Positions 1 to 7,462 are shown, counted from the first letter of the stretch. The stretch: 64,000 nt of DNA from Neobacillus bataviensis (GCF_019969725.1 NZ_JAHXYW010000016.1:1-64000), one strand, 5' to 3'. Numbers and translations are program-made. Notes: a model not told the origin generated them from the sequence alone.

Positions 1-2
1 CT

Positions 3-98
3 GAACAATTACCACCTGCTCCAGAAGGACCACCTAGTCCTGAAGCAATTCAAATATTGACTTCCATTGCTGCGAAATATGGCATAGAAATGAAATAA
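3..98 (+). CDS. C-terminal end of an unidentified protein (partial)
   Basis: The window opens inside a reading frame that gives 31 residues before TAA at 96-98. The tail is proline-rich (EQLPPAPEGPPSPE) and ends in an alanine/isoleucine helix, AAKYGIEMK. I have seen similar Pro-rich tails on small cupin-domain proteins, but too little is present to assign a family. A hairpin with a T-run follows at 147-177, which supports this being the true end of a gene. Confidence 0.5.
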   Translation, partial: EQLPPAPEGPPSPEAIQILTSIAAKYGIEMK

Positions 99-146
99 AG
101 TATGTTGTAGTGTACTAGTGGTTTCAGTAGGAATAATTAGATGTTA

Positions 147-177
147 TTCCCATTCATATGAAATGGGGTTTTTTTTA
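147..177 (+). terminator. Rho-independent terminator after the first gene
   Basis: The inverted repeat CCCATT...AATGGG is followed by a run of eight T. It lies about 50 nt after the stop of the partial gene at the window edge. Confidence 0.7.
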
Positions 178-200
178 TGGTTGCTAGATTGTGAAGAAAT

Positions 201-285
201 GTACTTAATGTAACGGGTGCTTGAGTTAGAGAAAGGATTACTGCGCGATCCTTTTTTTTATTTGACTAACCGGGGCAGATAGTTA
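201..285 (+). repeat. Dispersed 'taacgggtgc' hairpin repeat, copy A
   Basis: The copy holds the 5' signature TAACGGGTGC (211-220), the hairpin AAAGGAT...GATCCTTT with a T-run (about 231-258), and the tail ACTAACCGGGGCAG...TAGTTAATTGA. The same order of blocks recurs at 618, 1601 and 3633. It is non-coding and probably acts as a terminator. Confidence 0.75.
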
Positions 286-332
286 ATTGAGAAAAAGAGG
301 TTTTACAACCAATTAAAAAGGAAAATTTAACC

Positions 333-373
333 TTTTGTCGAATATTTTATTGAAGATAGAATATATGTCGAAA
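333..373 (+). promoter_or_regulatory. Two Spo0A-box-like sites upstream of the small membrane gene
   Basis: TTTTGTCGAA at 333-342 matches the 0A-box core (TTTGTCRAA). ATGTCGAAA at about 365-373 is a near match. Both lie 15-55 nt upstream of the ATG at 388. Spo0A control is inferred from sequence alone. Confidence 0.4.
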
Positions 374-387
374 CGGATGGTGTAGTA

Positions 388-576
388 ATGAATAAATTCT
401 TATTAATTTTTGGAATAGTGGTATTTTTGTATTGCTTATATCTATTTGCTGTATCTATCTATGCAACTAATTCGGACCCATATATTTTTTATATATCTAT
501 ATTTGGTATGCTAAATGCAAGTATAGCCATCGCTGTTTCTGAAATCTTAGATAAAGTTAAAACAACTAAATCGTAA
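388..576 (+). CDS. Small two-pass membrane protein, function unknown
   Basis: A 62-residue protein starting MNKFLLIFGIVVFLYCLYLF, with two hydrophobic helices (about residues 3-26 and 32-52) and a short charged tail (DKVKTTKS). No family is recognised. The start codon ATG has only a weak purine-rich site upstream (GATGG). The gene is flanked by copies A and B of the dispersed hairpin repeat, and two Spo0A-box-like sequences lie just upstream. These would fit expression tied to starvation or sporulation, but that is inference. The composition and clean two-helix pattern support a real gene rather than a chance frame. Confidence 0.6.
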   Translation: MNKFLLIFGIVVFLYCLYLFAVSIYATNSDPYIFYISIFGMLNASIAIAVSEILDKVKTTKS

Positions 577-617
577 GAAATCCTATAAAACAGCAATTAT
601 GTTGATTTCTTATTCTC

Positions 618-695
618 CAACGGGTGCTTATGTAAAAGACGGGATACTGCGGCGATCCCGTCTTCTTATTGTGCTAACGTGGCAGTTTAGTGAAA
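618..695 (+). repeat. Dispersed 'taacgggtgc' hairpin repeat, copy B
   Basis: CAACGGGTGC (618-627) is followed by the long hairpin AAGACGGGAT...ATCCCGTCTT (about 636-664) with loop ACTGCGGCG, then GTGCTAACGTGGCAGTTTAGTG. The T-rich 3' arm suggests termination of the upstream gene. Confidence 0.75.
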
Positions 696-764
696 GAAGG
701 AATTGCCAAGTAAAACATCGAATTGAGGAAAAAGGAATCGGAGTATTGGAGTGAAGGTGGAATT

Positions 765-1211
765 ATGGAACAAATAAAGATTGGTTCTTGGGTAATTGAA
801 ATTGACGTTAAAAGAACAAAAGAATTTTAGAAAAATTATCATTTACTCAATGAAGATTGTAGCTGTGATTATTGTTCTAATTACGTGTTAGCTTGTGATA
901 CTTTTCCCAAAGAGATTATAAACATCTTTAATCTACTTGGTATTGACCCTCGTAAAGAAGGCGAGGTCTATGAATGTTTAGAAAACGAAGATGGCACACA
1001 TCTATATGGAGGCTTTTATCATATTGTTGGCAGGTTAATCGATGGACCTGATTTAGGGATACCAGATGAGGGAGAGAAAGAGTTTTCTTCTCTAGGTCAT
1101 AATGATATTGAGATAGGGTTTAATAAAGATTTAGCATTAGTACCAAATGCATTCCCTAGACCAGTAATTCAGTTTGAATTTCAAATGAATGTTCCGTGGT
1201 TGTTAAGCTAA
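765..1211 (+). pseudogene. Hypothetical protein gene broken by an in-frame amber stop
   Basis: ATG at 765 opens MEQIKIGSWVIEIDVKRTKEF, then TAG at 828-830 interrupts. The same frame continues without another stop to 1211 through a Cys-rich segment (EDCSCDYCSNYVLACDTF) and GGFYHIVGRLIDGPDL. The residue at the stop is expected to be Tyr (TAC or TAT), since the context reads KEF-x-KNYHLL, so one base change explains the lesion. I recall close Bacillus cereus-group hypothetical proteins with this layout, function unknown. Restart at GTG 885 is possible but has no ribosome site, so I call it a pseudogene. A sequencing error is the alternative. Confidence 0.75.
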
Positions 1212-1240
1212 CGGGTGCTTTCCTTAAAGATGGTAATGCC
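1208..1240 (+). repeat. Dispersed 'taacgggtgc' repeat, partial copy C
   Basis: CTAACGGGTGCTTTCCTTAAAG immediately overlaps the stop of the preceding broken gene. Only the 5' signature and the first spacer are present; the hairpin arm and tail are missing. Confidence 0.6.
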
Positions 1241-1275
1241 AAATACGGAAGCGTTGAAGGGAGGAACAGAGTTTA

Positions 1276-1578
1276 TTGAAAGTAAAAACAAAGGAAATCG
1301 AACAATTGTTATTGATGCTGTTAAAAAAGTTGAAGGAAAAGGATGTTAATGAAATTAATGTTGAAACCGACTATTATTGGCTGGTTGACTGGGATGATGT
1401 AGAGGATTTCAACAGCGATTCTTTAGACCTTGGTGTTGGTTCCTTTTGTGATGATTGGAACCATCTACAAAAGATTCTCTCAGGGGAATATGAACCAAAT
1501 GTTCTTGATTTACAAAGACTTTCTACTCTCATAAACATTTTAGGTAAAACCATACACAAATCGGAAGTTACTCTATAA
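1276..1578 (+). CDS. Small acidic hypothetical protein
   Basis: A 100-residue soluble protein that starts at TTG (1276), 11 nt after GGGAGG (1259-1264). The N-terminus is a leucine/lysine-rich helix (EQLLLMLLKKLKEKD). The centre is rich in Asp, Trp and Tyr (TDYYWLVDWDDVEDF) and the end is a Leu-rich helix. No catalytic motif or family is recognised. Such small acidic proteins next to repeats are sometimes immunity-type proteins, but no partner toxin is visible here. It stands alone between repeat copies C and D. Confidence 0.55.
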   Translation: MKVKTKEIEQLLLMLLKKLKEKDVNEINVETDYYWLVDWDDVEDFNSDSLDLGVGSFCDDWNHLQKILSGEYEPNVLDLQRLSTLINILGKTIHKSEVTL

Positions 1579-1600
1579 ATAACGGACCTTCTTGTTCAAC

Positions 1601-1680
1601 TAACGGGTGCTAGAGTTTAAGGAAGGGTTGCTGCGGCGATCCTTTTTTCTTGTTTCACTAACGGATCAGGTTAGTTGAAC
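1601..1680 (+). repeat. Dispersed 'taacgggtgc' hairpin repeat, copy D (full length)
   Basis: This is the most complete copy: TAACGGGTGC, then GAGTTTAAGGAAGGGTTGCTGCGGCGATCC with a T-run, then CACTAACGGATCAGGTTAGTTGAAC. It shows the 5' signature, the imperfect GGAAGG...CCTT hairpin and the 3' 'taacgg-cagtTAGTTGA' tail. It sits 22 nt after a stop codon. Confidence 0.75.
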
Positions 1681-1728
1681 AAGGATGGGGTATACTTGGG
1701 TTATATATTTTTTTAGGTGGATTTAAAA

Positions 1729-2289
1729 ATGAAACCATTGATTAGAAAAGAAGAAATTATAAGTTCTGATAAGTTTTTTCAAAGAATTCATCAAGCAGAA
1801 GCGGATTATGCAAACTATTGGAAAGAACATACGTTATGGCACTGGGAATTTTGGCTTGCAGTAGCATTATCAATCATTCCTTGGCTAGTTTGGATAATAC
1901 TGCGAAAGCGTGGAAGTGAGGCAAGATTGCTTTTAGCTGGAATTTTTGGATTAAGTGTAGCTTCTTGGCTTGATTTTTTGGGACTTGTTTTTGGGCTCTG
2001 GCATTATTCTGGGAGAGTATTGCCTACCATTCCAACGTTTTTACCTTGGGATTTTACTTTAATTCCTGTAACTCTTATGCTGTGGCTACAATTTAAACCA
2101 ACTCTAAATCCCTTTTTTAAAGCTGTTATTTATTCCGCATTGACTTCCTTTATAGGAGAACCTTTATTTGAATGGATTGGATTTTATACAACTGCAAAAT
2201 GGAGTGTTTTTTATTCCTTTCCAATTTACACTATTATCTATTTAATTGCTTATCGAATTAGTAAGGTAAAATCATTTGAACCTTTGTAA
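1729..2289 (+). CDS. CBO0543-family polytopic membrane protein
   Basis: Integral membrane protein of 186 residues. The N-terminal 40 residues are soluble and charged, followed by five to six hydrophobic segments (from LAVALSIIPWLVWIIL to PIYTIIYLIAY). Aromatic-rich loops such as LWHYSGRVLPTIPTFLPWDF are typical of the CBO0543 family of Firmicutes, which has no known function. I chose ATG 1729 because AGGTGG (1715-1720) sits at normal distance. The upstream GTG at 1717 lies inside that ribosome site. The gene is monocistronic and is followed by repeat copy E. Confidence 0.75.
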   Translation: MKPLIRKEEIISSDKFFQRIHQAEADYANYWKEHTLWHWEFWLAVALSIIPWLVWIILRKRGSEARLLLAGIFGLSVASWLDFLGLVFGLWHYSGRVLPTIPTFLPWDFTLIPVTLMLWLQFKPTLNPFFKAVIYSALTSFIGEPLFEWIGFYTTAKWSVFYSFPIYTIIYLIAYRISKVKSFEPL

Positions 2290-2339
2290 TAACTAAACAT
2301 TTCAACAACTGATATTGTGAATGAATCCACTTAAAGTAA

Positions 2340-2445
2340 GCCGTGCATTCCTTCAACAAGGGATTCCCTTTTTCTTCTTGAACTAACAGGTGCAGGTTAG
2401 TTGAACAAGGAAAAATAATAAAAAGACCAATAAGTGGTCTTTCAA
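2340..2445 (+). repeat. Repeat copy E (degenerate) plus a small hairpin; otherwise empty 2290-2704
   Basis: AACAAGGGATTCCCTTTTTC, then AACTAACAGGTGCAGGTTAGTTGAAC (2380-2406), looks like a collapsed copy in which the signature and tail are fused. A separate hairpin, AAAGACCA...TGGTCTTT, lies at 2422-2442. I see no gene in the rest of the 2290-2704 gap. Confidence 0.55.
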
Positions 2446-2704
2446 AGAGAGTAGTGGGACCTTAGAATTGATTCTTAAAGGAGCAAAATTTCAATCTTCA
2501 TCAAAGGCGGAATAAGAGTTCTTTCAGGAAAGTTAAAGTGTTTAAAGCTATGACATTATTATAGAAGTTTTTATCTAAAAGGTATTAATGTATAAGATTT
2601 AGTGTGTTACTAAATCCCTTGTTGGTGCGTATTACGGCTTTACCTGACAATAGTTAAACGCATATAAAGAGAAAATATTTGGTGTTTATATCCGTTCTAA
2701 GACT

Positions 2705-2950
2705 TTATTCTATGATATGCGAGATCAAGAAAAGGCCAGATCCAACAAGGAAGAAAACTCCTGCAATGATGGCAAGCACTCTAACTATATTCATTTCCTG
2801 GGTCTTAGCAGGGGTAAGTGCCTCAGCCGAAGGAAAAGTGACAGTGACAGGGACAGTAATAGGGACAGGAGCAGTAGAAGGTTTATTGGTAGGTACAGCT
2901 GGTTGTTGAGAGGTATTAATATTTTGGCTCCAAGTATGTTCATTCATCAT
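2705..2950 (-). CDS. Small single-pass membrane protein with a Thr/Val/Pro-rich N-terminus
   Basis: An 81-residue protein. The N-terminal half is low-complexity and Pro/Val/Thr-rich (STAPVPITVPVTVTF). The second half is one strong transmembrane helix near the C-terminus (VRVLAIIAGVFFLVGSGLFLI). AAGGAAAGGA lies about 7 nt upstream of the ATG at 2948-2950. The plus-strand frames over the same DNA have no ribosome site and no helix pattern, so this strand is preferred. It could be a tail-anchored envelope protein; function unknown. Confidence 0.65.
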   Translation of the reverse strand: MMNEHTWSQNINTSQQPAVPTNKPSTAPVPITVPVTVTFPSAEALTPAKTQEMNIVRVLAIIAGVFFLVGSGLFLISHIIE

Positions 2951-3130
2951 GGTGTTTTAATCCTTTCCTTAGTTTAAGGGTTTTCTTGAATCAATTATAA
3001 ATGCCCATTACGTAATTTAAAGTATGTTATTTTTAGCTAAAAGTGTAAAAAAAATAAATTTTTTATAAAAAGTCCGAATACAACTGATAAAAAGATTTAA
3101 GTATCCGTTTGAACTTTATTGTGAAACATT

Positions 3131-3165
3131 GTACTTACACTAACGGGTGCAAGAGTTTAATAAAA
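3131..3165 (+). repeat. Dispersed 'taacgggtgc' repeat, partial copy F
   Basis: GTACTTACACTAACGGGTGCAAGAGTTTAATAAAAAG. The 5' flank GTACTTACAC is the same as at copy G, so the repeat unit extends at least 10 nt upstream of the signature. Confidence 0.6.
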
Positions 3166-3263
3166 AGTAGCGAATTTTTTTGGTCTTTAAGAGTTGTACT
3201 TATATTTATATCTCGATAAAGATTAAATAGTTTTTAAGCAATTTTCTTAAGGAGTGAACTCCC

Positions 3264-3566
3264 ATTACCAGTTTTATTATTGATTTACTAATTGATATTA
3301 CAGGCGATATAATTGGACATTTCATTCCTAATTTGTCACCCGAATCAAAATTCCAAAAACACATTATCAGATTAAGGGAAGAAGATTGGTTTTCCTTAAT
3401 GGAGAAGGATTATAGATACGAATATATAATCTACAATAACAGCAGGGTGAAGCGGTTCTTAAGCAGTGAAAAAAATGTAAAAATGATTACAAGTATGGAT
3501 GCGGAGAAGGAGAAATTCATAAGCTTAGTAAAAGAAGAGCATGCCAGATTTACAAGGTTACGATAA
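3264..3566 (+). CDS. Small conserved-looking protein with a probable ATT start codon
   Basis: Reading from ATT at 3264 gives a hydrophobic N-terminal helix (TSFIIDLLIDITGDIIGHF) that runs straight into SPESKFQKHIIRLREEDWF and a charged helical end, 100 residues in all. AAGGAG (3249-3254) is placed perfectly for ATT 3264. No ATG, GTG or TTG exists in frame until TTG 3333, which has no ribosome site and would cut off the helix. Either translation starts at ATT or the start codon was lost by an ATG-to-ATT change and the gene is silenced. I have seen similar Bacillus proteins of this layout but know no function. Confidence 0.5.
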   Translation: MTSFIIDLLIDITGDIIGHFIPNLSPESKFQKHIIRLREEDWFSLMEKDYRYEYIIYNNSRVKRFLSSEKNVKMITSMDAEKEKFISLVKEEHARFTRLR

Positions 3567-3621
3567 TTTTTAAAAGTGCTTTTAGACAGGATAGTAGTGC
3601 ATGAAGGGAACTTGTTAAACA

Positions 3622-3712
3622 TGTACTTACACTAACGGGTGCATTTGTTAAAGATGAGATCGTTGCAGCGGTCTTTTTGCTTGTTCATCTAAACCAGCTA
3701 ATAGTTTGTCAA
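3622..3712 (+). repeat. Dispersed 'taacgggtgc' hairpin repeat, copy G, with degenerate copy H downstream
   Basis: GTACTTACACTAACGGGTGC (3623-3642) is followed by GATCGTTGCAGCGGTC with a T-run and GTTCATCTAAACCAGCTAATAGTT. A further degenerate signature, CAATCGGGTGC, occurs at 3784-3794. The rest of 3567-3891 shows no gene. Confidence 0.65.
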
Positions 3713-3891
3713 TATTTTCAATTAAAGGCTTTAGTAAAAAAAAGGACCATTATTGAAGTGATTACGTATTTTTCAATATTCTGCAATCGGGTGCCTTTCT
3801 TGAATAAAAAATTATCTTCTTTTATTACGTATAAAATTATATATAATTTGTAAACTAAATTTATCCACATTAAGATTAAGGAATCGATGAT

Positions 3892-4332
3892 ATGATCCAA
3901 GATAAGGTGTTATTAATTGGTTTATTAGGTGTTCTGTCAACAATACCAGGAGAGATTGCTTCGAGGATATTTGTTTATTTTGGCATTGGTAAGTATAGTA
4001 TATATGAATTAGCAAGTCTTATTATTACATTTAACAGGCCTGTATTTACCATAGGATTAATTGTAGATTTTTTAGTTGGTAGTGTTTTTGCAATCTTACT
4101 TTACTTTATATTTGAAAAGTTGGGTTCATACTATTTAGTTATTAAAACTACTTTTTCCAGTTTACTGTCCTGGTTAGTATGTGAACTTTTATTCACAGCG
4201 ACAGTAGAAGGTAAGTATATCCCTATTAGACCCATAAATGATTATTATTCCCATATTATTAGTGCCATGATTTTTGGTATTACATTAGGACTGTTGTTAA
4301 AAAAATTTATATTCAAGAAGTTAAATTCATGA
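3892..4332 (+). CDS. Four-pass membrane protein, function unknown
   Basis: A 146-residue hydrophobic protein with four predicted helices: near residues 5-25, 55-75 (FTIGLIVDFLVGSVFAILLY), 85-103 and 122-140 (SAMIFGITLGLLLKKFIF). AAGGAA at 3878-3883 supports ATG 3892. The polar loop after helix three, EGKYIPIRPINDYYSHI, resembles that of small Firmicute membrane proteins of unknown role. It is a single-gene unit ending at a strong terminator at 4388. Confidence 0.65.
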   Translation: MIQDKVLLIGLLGVLSTIPGEIASRIFVYFGIGKYSIYELASLIITFNRPVFTIGLIVDFLVGSVFAILLYFIFEKLGSYYLVIKTTFSSLLSWLVCELLFTATVEGKYIPIRPINDYYSHIISAMIFGITLGLLLKKFIFKKLNS

Positions 4333-4387
4333 TAAGTTTAACCCTTTTAAAAAATCCTCAAGAATGAAATATTTCCTTAAAGTCAGA

Positions 4388-4441
4388 AAAACCTCTCTAA
4401 TTCCTTTTAATTAAGGAATTTCATGAGAGGTTTGTTTTTTT
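4388..4441 (+). terminator. Strong Rho-independent terminator
   Basis: The long stem AAACCTCTC...GAGAGGTTT encloses an inner ATTCC...GGAAT stem and is followed by a T-run. The truncated LTA synthase remnant starts less than 30 nt downstream, so the deletion endpoint lies close to this hairpin. Confidence 0.8.
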
Positions 4442-4468
4442 ATATTGCTCTTTGAAAAATATTTCTGA

Positions 4469-5388
4469 GTAGTATTCCATGGGAATTCAGGAAGCTTTTG
4501 GAACCGAAACGAAATTTACAAATCATTTGGTTTTGACAAGTTCTTTGATTCCAACTACTATCAGATTAATTCAGAGGATGAGGCGGAATATGGTTTAATG
4601 GATAAACCATTCTTTCAGCAATCGATCCCTCTGTTGGAATCATTGCCTCAGCCTTTTTATACAAAATTCATTACAGTTGCAAATCACTATCCGTATGCAA
4701 TGAATCAAAAGATACAACCATCGCACCTGCCACAACAGGTGATAAGTCGGTTGATGGATATTTCCAAACAGCGCGTTATGCCGACAAAGCGTTACGTCAA
4801 TTTTTTGATTACCTTAAAAAGTCTGGGCTATATAATAATTCTATTATTATTATGTATGGTGACCATTACGGTATTTCTGAAAATCATAATAAAGCAATGT
4901 CACAAATACTTGGTAAAGAAATTACACCTTTTGAAAATGCTGGATTACAGCGAGTGCCATTGTTTATCCGTGTCCCTGGGATGCAAGGTGGCGTAAATCA
5001 TGAGTATGGCGGACAAGTGGACCTTCTCCCAACGCTTCTTCACCTGTTAGGAATTGATACAAAAGACTATGTTCAATTCGGCACGGATTTACTATCTGAA
5101 CAGCATAATAGTTTTGTGGCATTTCGTAACGGTGATTATGTAAGTCCAACCATTAGTTCTATTGATGGTAAATATTATGATTCAACTACAGGTTTGAAAT
5201 TAGAAGCGGACAAGATACCTGAAGCCAAGAAATACAAACAATTAGTTCAGCAAAAGCTTACGTTCTCGGATAAAGTTGTAAATGGTGATTTATTACGTTT
5301 CTACACACCAAATAACTTTACTCCAGTCGACCGAACCAAATATGATTATAATCCTTCTCACAAAGGAGAAGAGACTTCTACTAAATAG
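4469..5388 (+). pseudogene. ltaS: Lipoteichoic acid synthase (LtaS) remnant, 5'-deleted and frameshifted
   Basis: The C-terminal part of an LtaS-type sulfatase-fold enzyme, which polymerises glycerol phosphate on the outer membrane face. The first recognisable residues are VVFHGN and FWNRNEIYKSFGFDKFFD; then YTKFITVANHYPY; then, in another frame, YGDHYGISENHNKAM and VPLFIRVPG. The transmembrane region and the catalytic Thr domain (roughly the first 55-60% of the enzyme) are absent, and a stop precedes the remnant. A one-base loss in the A-run at 4707-4710 shifts frame; restoring it reads TTIAPATTGDKSVDGYF. The two fragments cannot make an active enzyme. Confidence 0.88.
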
Positions 5389-5415
5389 AAGGCTGCCATC
5401 TTGGCAGTCTTTTTT
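5389..5415 (+). terminator. Terminator of the ltaS remnant
   Basis: AAGGCTGCCATCTTGGCAGTC is a compact hairpin followed by six T, directly after the TAG. It is intact although its gene is dead. Confidence 0.8.
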
Positions 5416-5605
5416 GCTTTTTGTACATTTATCCCTATATCCACTTATGCACTAGTTGAAAAGCTAAAAGATGAAACTTTTCACAAGAGGTGGAAAAACG
5501 GGGGAATATGTAGCATCTATCTGTTAGCAACATTGGAACAGACTGAAACAAATTAGGTGTGATGATTCAATAACGTAGGAATAGTAAAACAAGAAATAAT
5601 AATAA

Positions 5606-5638
5606 ACAAAAACATCGTGCTAATTGCGGTGTTTTTGT
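5606..5638. terminator. Bidirectional terminator
   Basis: The 12-bp stem ACAAAAACATCG / CGGTGTTTTTGT (one wobble pair) has A- and T-rich flanks and sits just beyond the 3' end of the minus-strand gene at 5649. Confidence 0.7.
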
Positions 5639-5648
5639 GTGCGAATTA

Positions 5649-5972
5649 TTAATTATTTAACTTACGTAAAAAAACATCTAATTCATCAGTTGATTGAAAT
5701 TTATATGCATACCCAAAGCAAATCGGTCCATTACCAGTATGCTCTCTCTTAGGAAATTCTAGGAAAGCTGTATTATGATTTAACCCCGTAGATTTTTCCT
5801 CTAGTTCTTTATTTTCTTCGACTGTTTTTGGATTTAAAACAATAGTAATCTCTTTATTTGGAAGTAAATAAATTACTTCATCGTTAACAATATTTTTAAA
5901 TTCAACAGCTTTTGATGTTTCTTTCATCGTTTTGAAATTGTTTAATCCAAAAGTATTTTGTAAATTTCCCAT
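5649..5972 (-). CDS. Hypothetical protein, about 107 residues
   Basis: A soluble protein that starts at ATG 5972-5970, about 9 nt after AGAGGTG. A GTG four codons upstream lies inside that ribosome site and was not chosen. The first half is Lys/Glu/Asn-rich (FKTMKETSKAVEFKNIV). The second half carries LEFPKREHTGNGPICFGYAY and ends in a short helix, DELDVFLRKL. The overall alternation of strands and helices suggests a small folded domain, but no family is recognised. It is monocistronic with its own bidirectional terminator. Confidence 0.55.
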   Translation of the reverse strand: MGNLQNTFGLNNFKTMKETSKAVEFKNIVNDEVIYLLPNKEITIVLNPKTVEENKELEEKSTGLNHNTAFLEFPKREHTGNGPICFGYAYKFQSTDELDVFLRKLNN

Positions 5973-6195
5973 ATTACAATTCACCTCTTGTTGTAATTCT
6001 ATATCTAATTCTATTATAAGGTATAAATCAATAAATATCCTGATAAGTAAAAGAATATTATGGTGCTAGTTCGGTAGCTAAATTAAATAAGAGGGCATTC
6101 TTTTAATTAGGCCAAATAGTTGCATATTATCCTTTATTTCCCAATAGTCTTAAATGAAACTACTGTCAAGGAATATTAAGATGGGGGTGGATTCA

Positions 6196-6400
6196 ATGGA
6201 GGACCGAAATGAAAAATTAAAAAACGTATCTTTTCCGTTCAGCGCTTAAATTTGCCCCTTGGGAGCTGTCGCATTTTACGAATGGGCACATTGTCATACC
6301 TTCTAATTTCCCAGATTATTTGATTAATATATTATTGATAACGGTATACGGACTTTTATTCATCAATTTGGTAAGCTCCTTAATAAACAAAAATAAATAG
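6196..6400 (+). pseudogene. Small membrane protein gene with a one-base frameshift in an A-run
   Basis: ATG 6196 follows GGGGGTGG and reads MEDRNEKLK, then leaves frame in the six-A run at 6219-6224. Removing one A gives a single 67-residue frame: TYLFRSALKFAPWELSHFTN, then HIVIPSNFPDYLINILLITV, then YGLLFINLVSSLINKNK, ending at TAG 6398-6400. It has one clear C-terminal transmembrane helix. As it stands the frame stops after 18 codons. It could be a real pseudogene or a homopolymer sequencing error. The family is not recognised. Confidence 0.65.
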
Positions 6401-6517
6401 ACTGTATATGACACTATTGCTCGAACTGTTGTTAGGTACAAAGACTAAAGAATCATAGAGTTTTTATTTTAATATTGTTAGAGATGATTTTAATGATGTA
6501 AGATGGATGCCTTGTTG

Positions 6518-6982
6518 TTATAAGTTTTTTTCCCTGTGTATTTTATTGAGTAATACCCGGCAGCCAGCTGAAACAAGACGATAGGTTTCATCAAAGTCAC
6601 CTGTAAAAAATGGATCGGGGATATCTTTCCTGTATTTGGTCAGGTCAAGCAGCCTAATGATTTTTGGATGATTAGGCTTTCCGGTTATCCTGTATATATT
6701 TTTTATGTTGCTTTTGTCCATACCGATAATATAGTCGAATCTCCAAAAGTCTTCTTTCGTTAGTCGGCGTCCAACAAGCCCTTTAGAAGAGATATTGTAT
6801 TTCTTCAGAATATTAAGAGTTCCTTCATGCGGAGGAAAGCCGATTTGCAATGAACTGGTTGCAGCGGAATCAATTGCGATTTTGTTTGTCAAATTTTCTT
6901 TTTTGACTAAGTGGCGAAACAGAGCTTCAGCCATTGGTGAACGGCAAATATTCCCAAAGCATACAAATAAAACGTTGATCAT
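6518..6982 (-). CDS. yfkJ: Low-molecular-weight protein-tyrosine phosphatase (YfkJ-like)
   Basis: A cytosolic phosphatase that removes phosphate from tyrosine (or arginine) side chains through a Cys-phosphate intermediate. The signature loop is at the N-terminus: VLFVCFGNICRSPMAEA, with nucleophile C8 and R14. The general acid sits in IPDPFF near residue 123. Length (154 aa) matches the family. ATG 6982 was chosen because the P-loop must lie within about 10 residues of the start and AAAGGGG precedes it; the frame stays open 35 codons further upstream. The usual 'DSAGTS' reads DSAATS here. Close to B. subtilis YfkJ in my memory. Monocistronic. Confidence 0.88.
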   Translation of the reverse strand: MINVLFVCFGNICRSPMAEALFRHLVKKENLTNKIAIDSAATSSLQIGFPPHEGTLNILKKYNISSKGLVGRRLTKEDFWRFDYIIGMDKSNIKNIYRITGKPNHPKIIRLLDLTKYRKDIPDPFFTGDFDETYRLVSAGCRVLLNKIHREKNL

Positions 6983-7361
6983 GTACTTAACCCCTTTAAA
7001 TTTGTCTTTTTTTCCTTTTAATAGTCTTTTTTGAAAGGAATTATGTATTTTCAAATTAGTGGATTGGACAGGTGTGTTGTTTTGCACAACTCCAACCGTT
7101 ACGGGGGTCTTATTATATTAAGGTACTCAAGCGATGATAAGAAATAAACATACATTGATTAGAGGAAAACATTCCATTAAGCACCATCTGCCATGTACAA
7201 TGCCTTCTTTTCATTCGTAATCACAAAGTATGTACTGAACAGAAAAATGGAACGGCGCTAGTGGTAATTTTAGAGACTGTTACCCAAAAAATCCTTGTGA
7301 TTTGTCTTCATTTCTTAAGTGCTAAAATAACTCTTTTTTATTTAACAGATGAATTGTAAAG

Positions 7362-7462
7362 AACTTCACTTAAACTAAAGGGGTGCGTTTGCTGAAAAGG
7401 GAGTTGCAAGTATGCAGCTTCTTATTTTCTTTTTGAACAAACGGGGAAGGTTACTGAAAACA
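7362..7462 (+). repeat. Dispersed 'gggtgc' repeat, divergent copy I
   Basis: GAACTTCACTTAAACTAAAGGGGTGCG (7361-7387), then a GGGAG...CTT segment with T-run and TTGAACAAACGGGGAAGGTTACTGAA. It shows the same block order as copies A-G with more substitutions. The remaining gap 6983-7590 has no gene I can support. Confidence 0.5.

Noticed and set aside
2679..2977. Two overlapping plus-strand frames
   Set aside because: They are shadows of the minus-strand gene 2705-2950, which has a ribosome site and a clear transmembrane helix.
4598..4996. 132-codon frame treated as an independent gene
   Set aside because: It is the first piece of the LtaS remnant and runs into nonsense after the missing A; it has no ribosome site.
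7140..7240. Minus-strand fragment reading ITNEKKALYMADGA, possibly the end of a dead gene
   Set aside because: Too short, with stops close by and no start; no family recognised, so it is not listed as a pseudogene.
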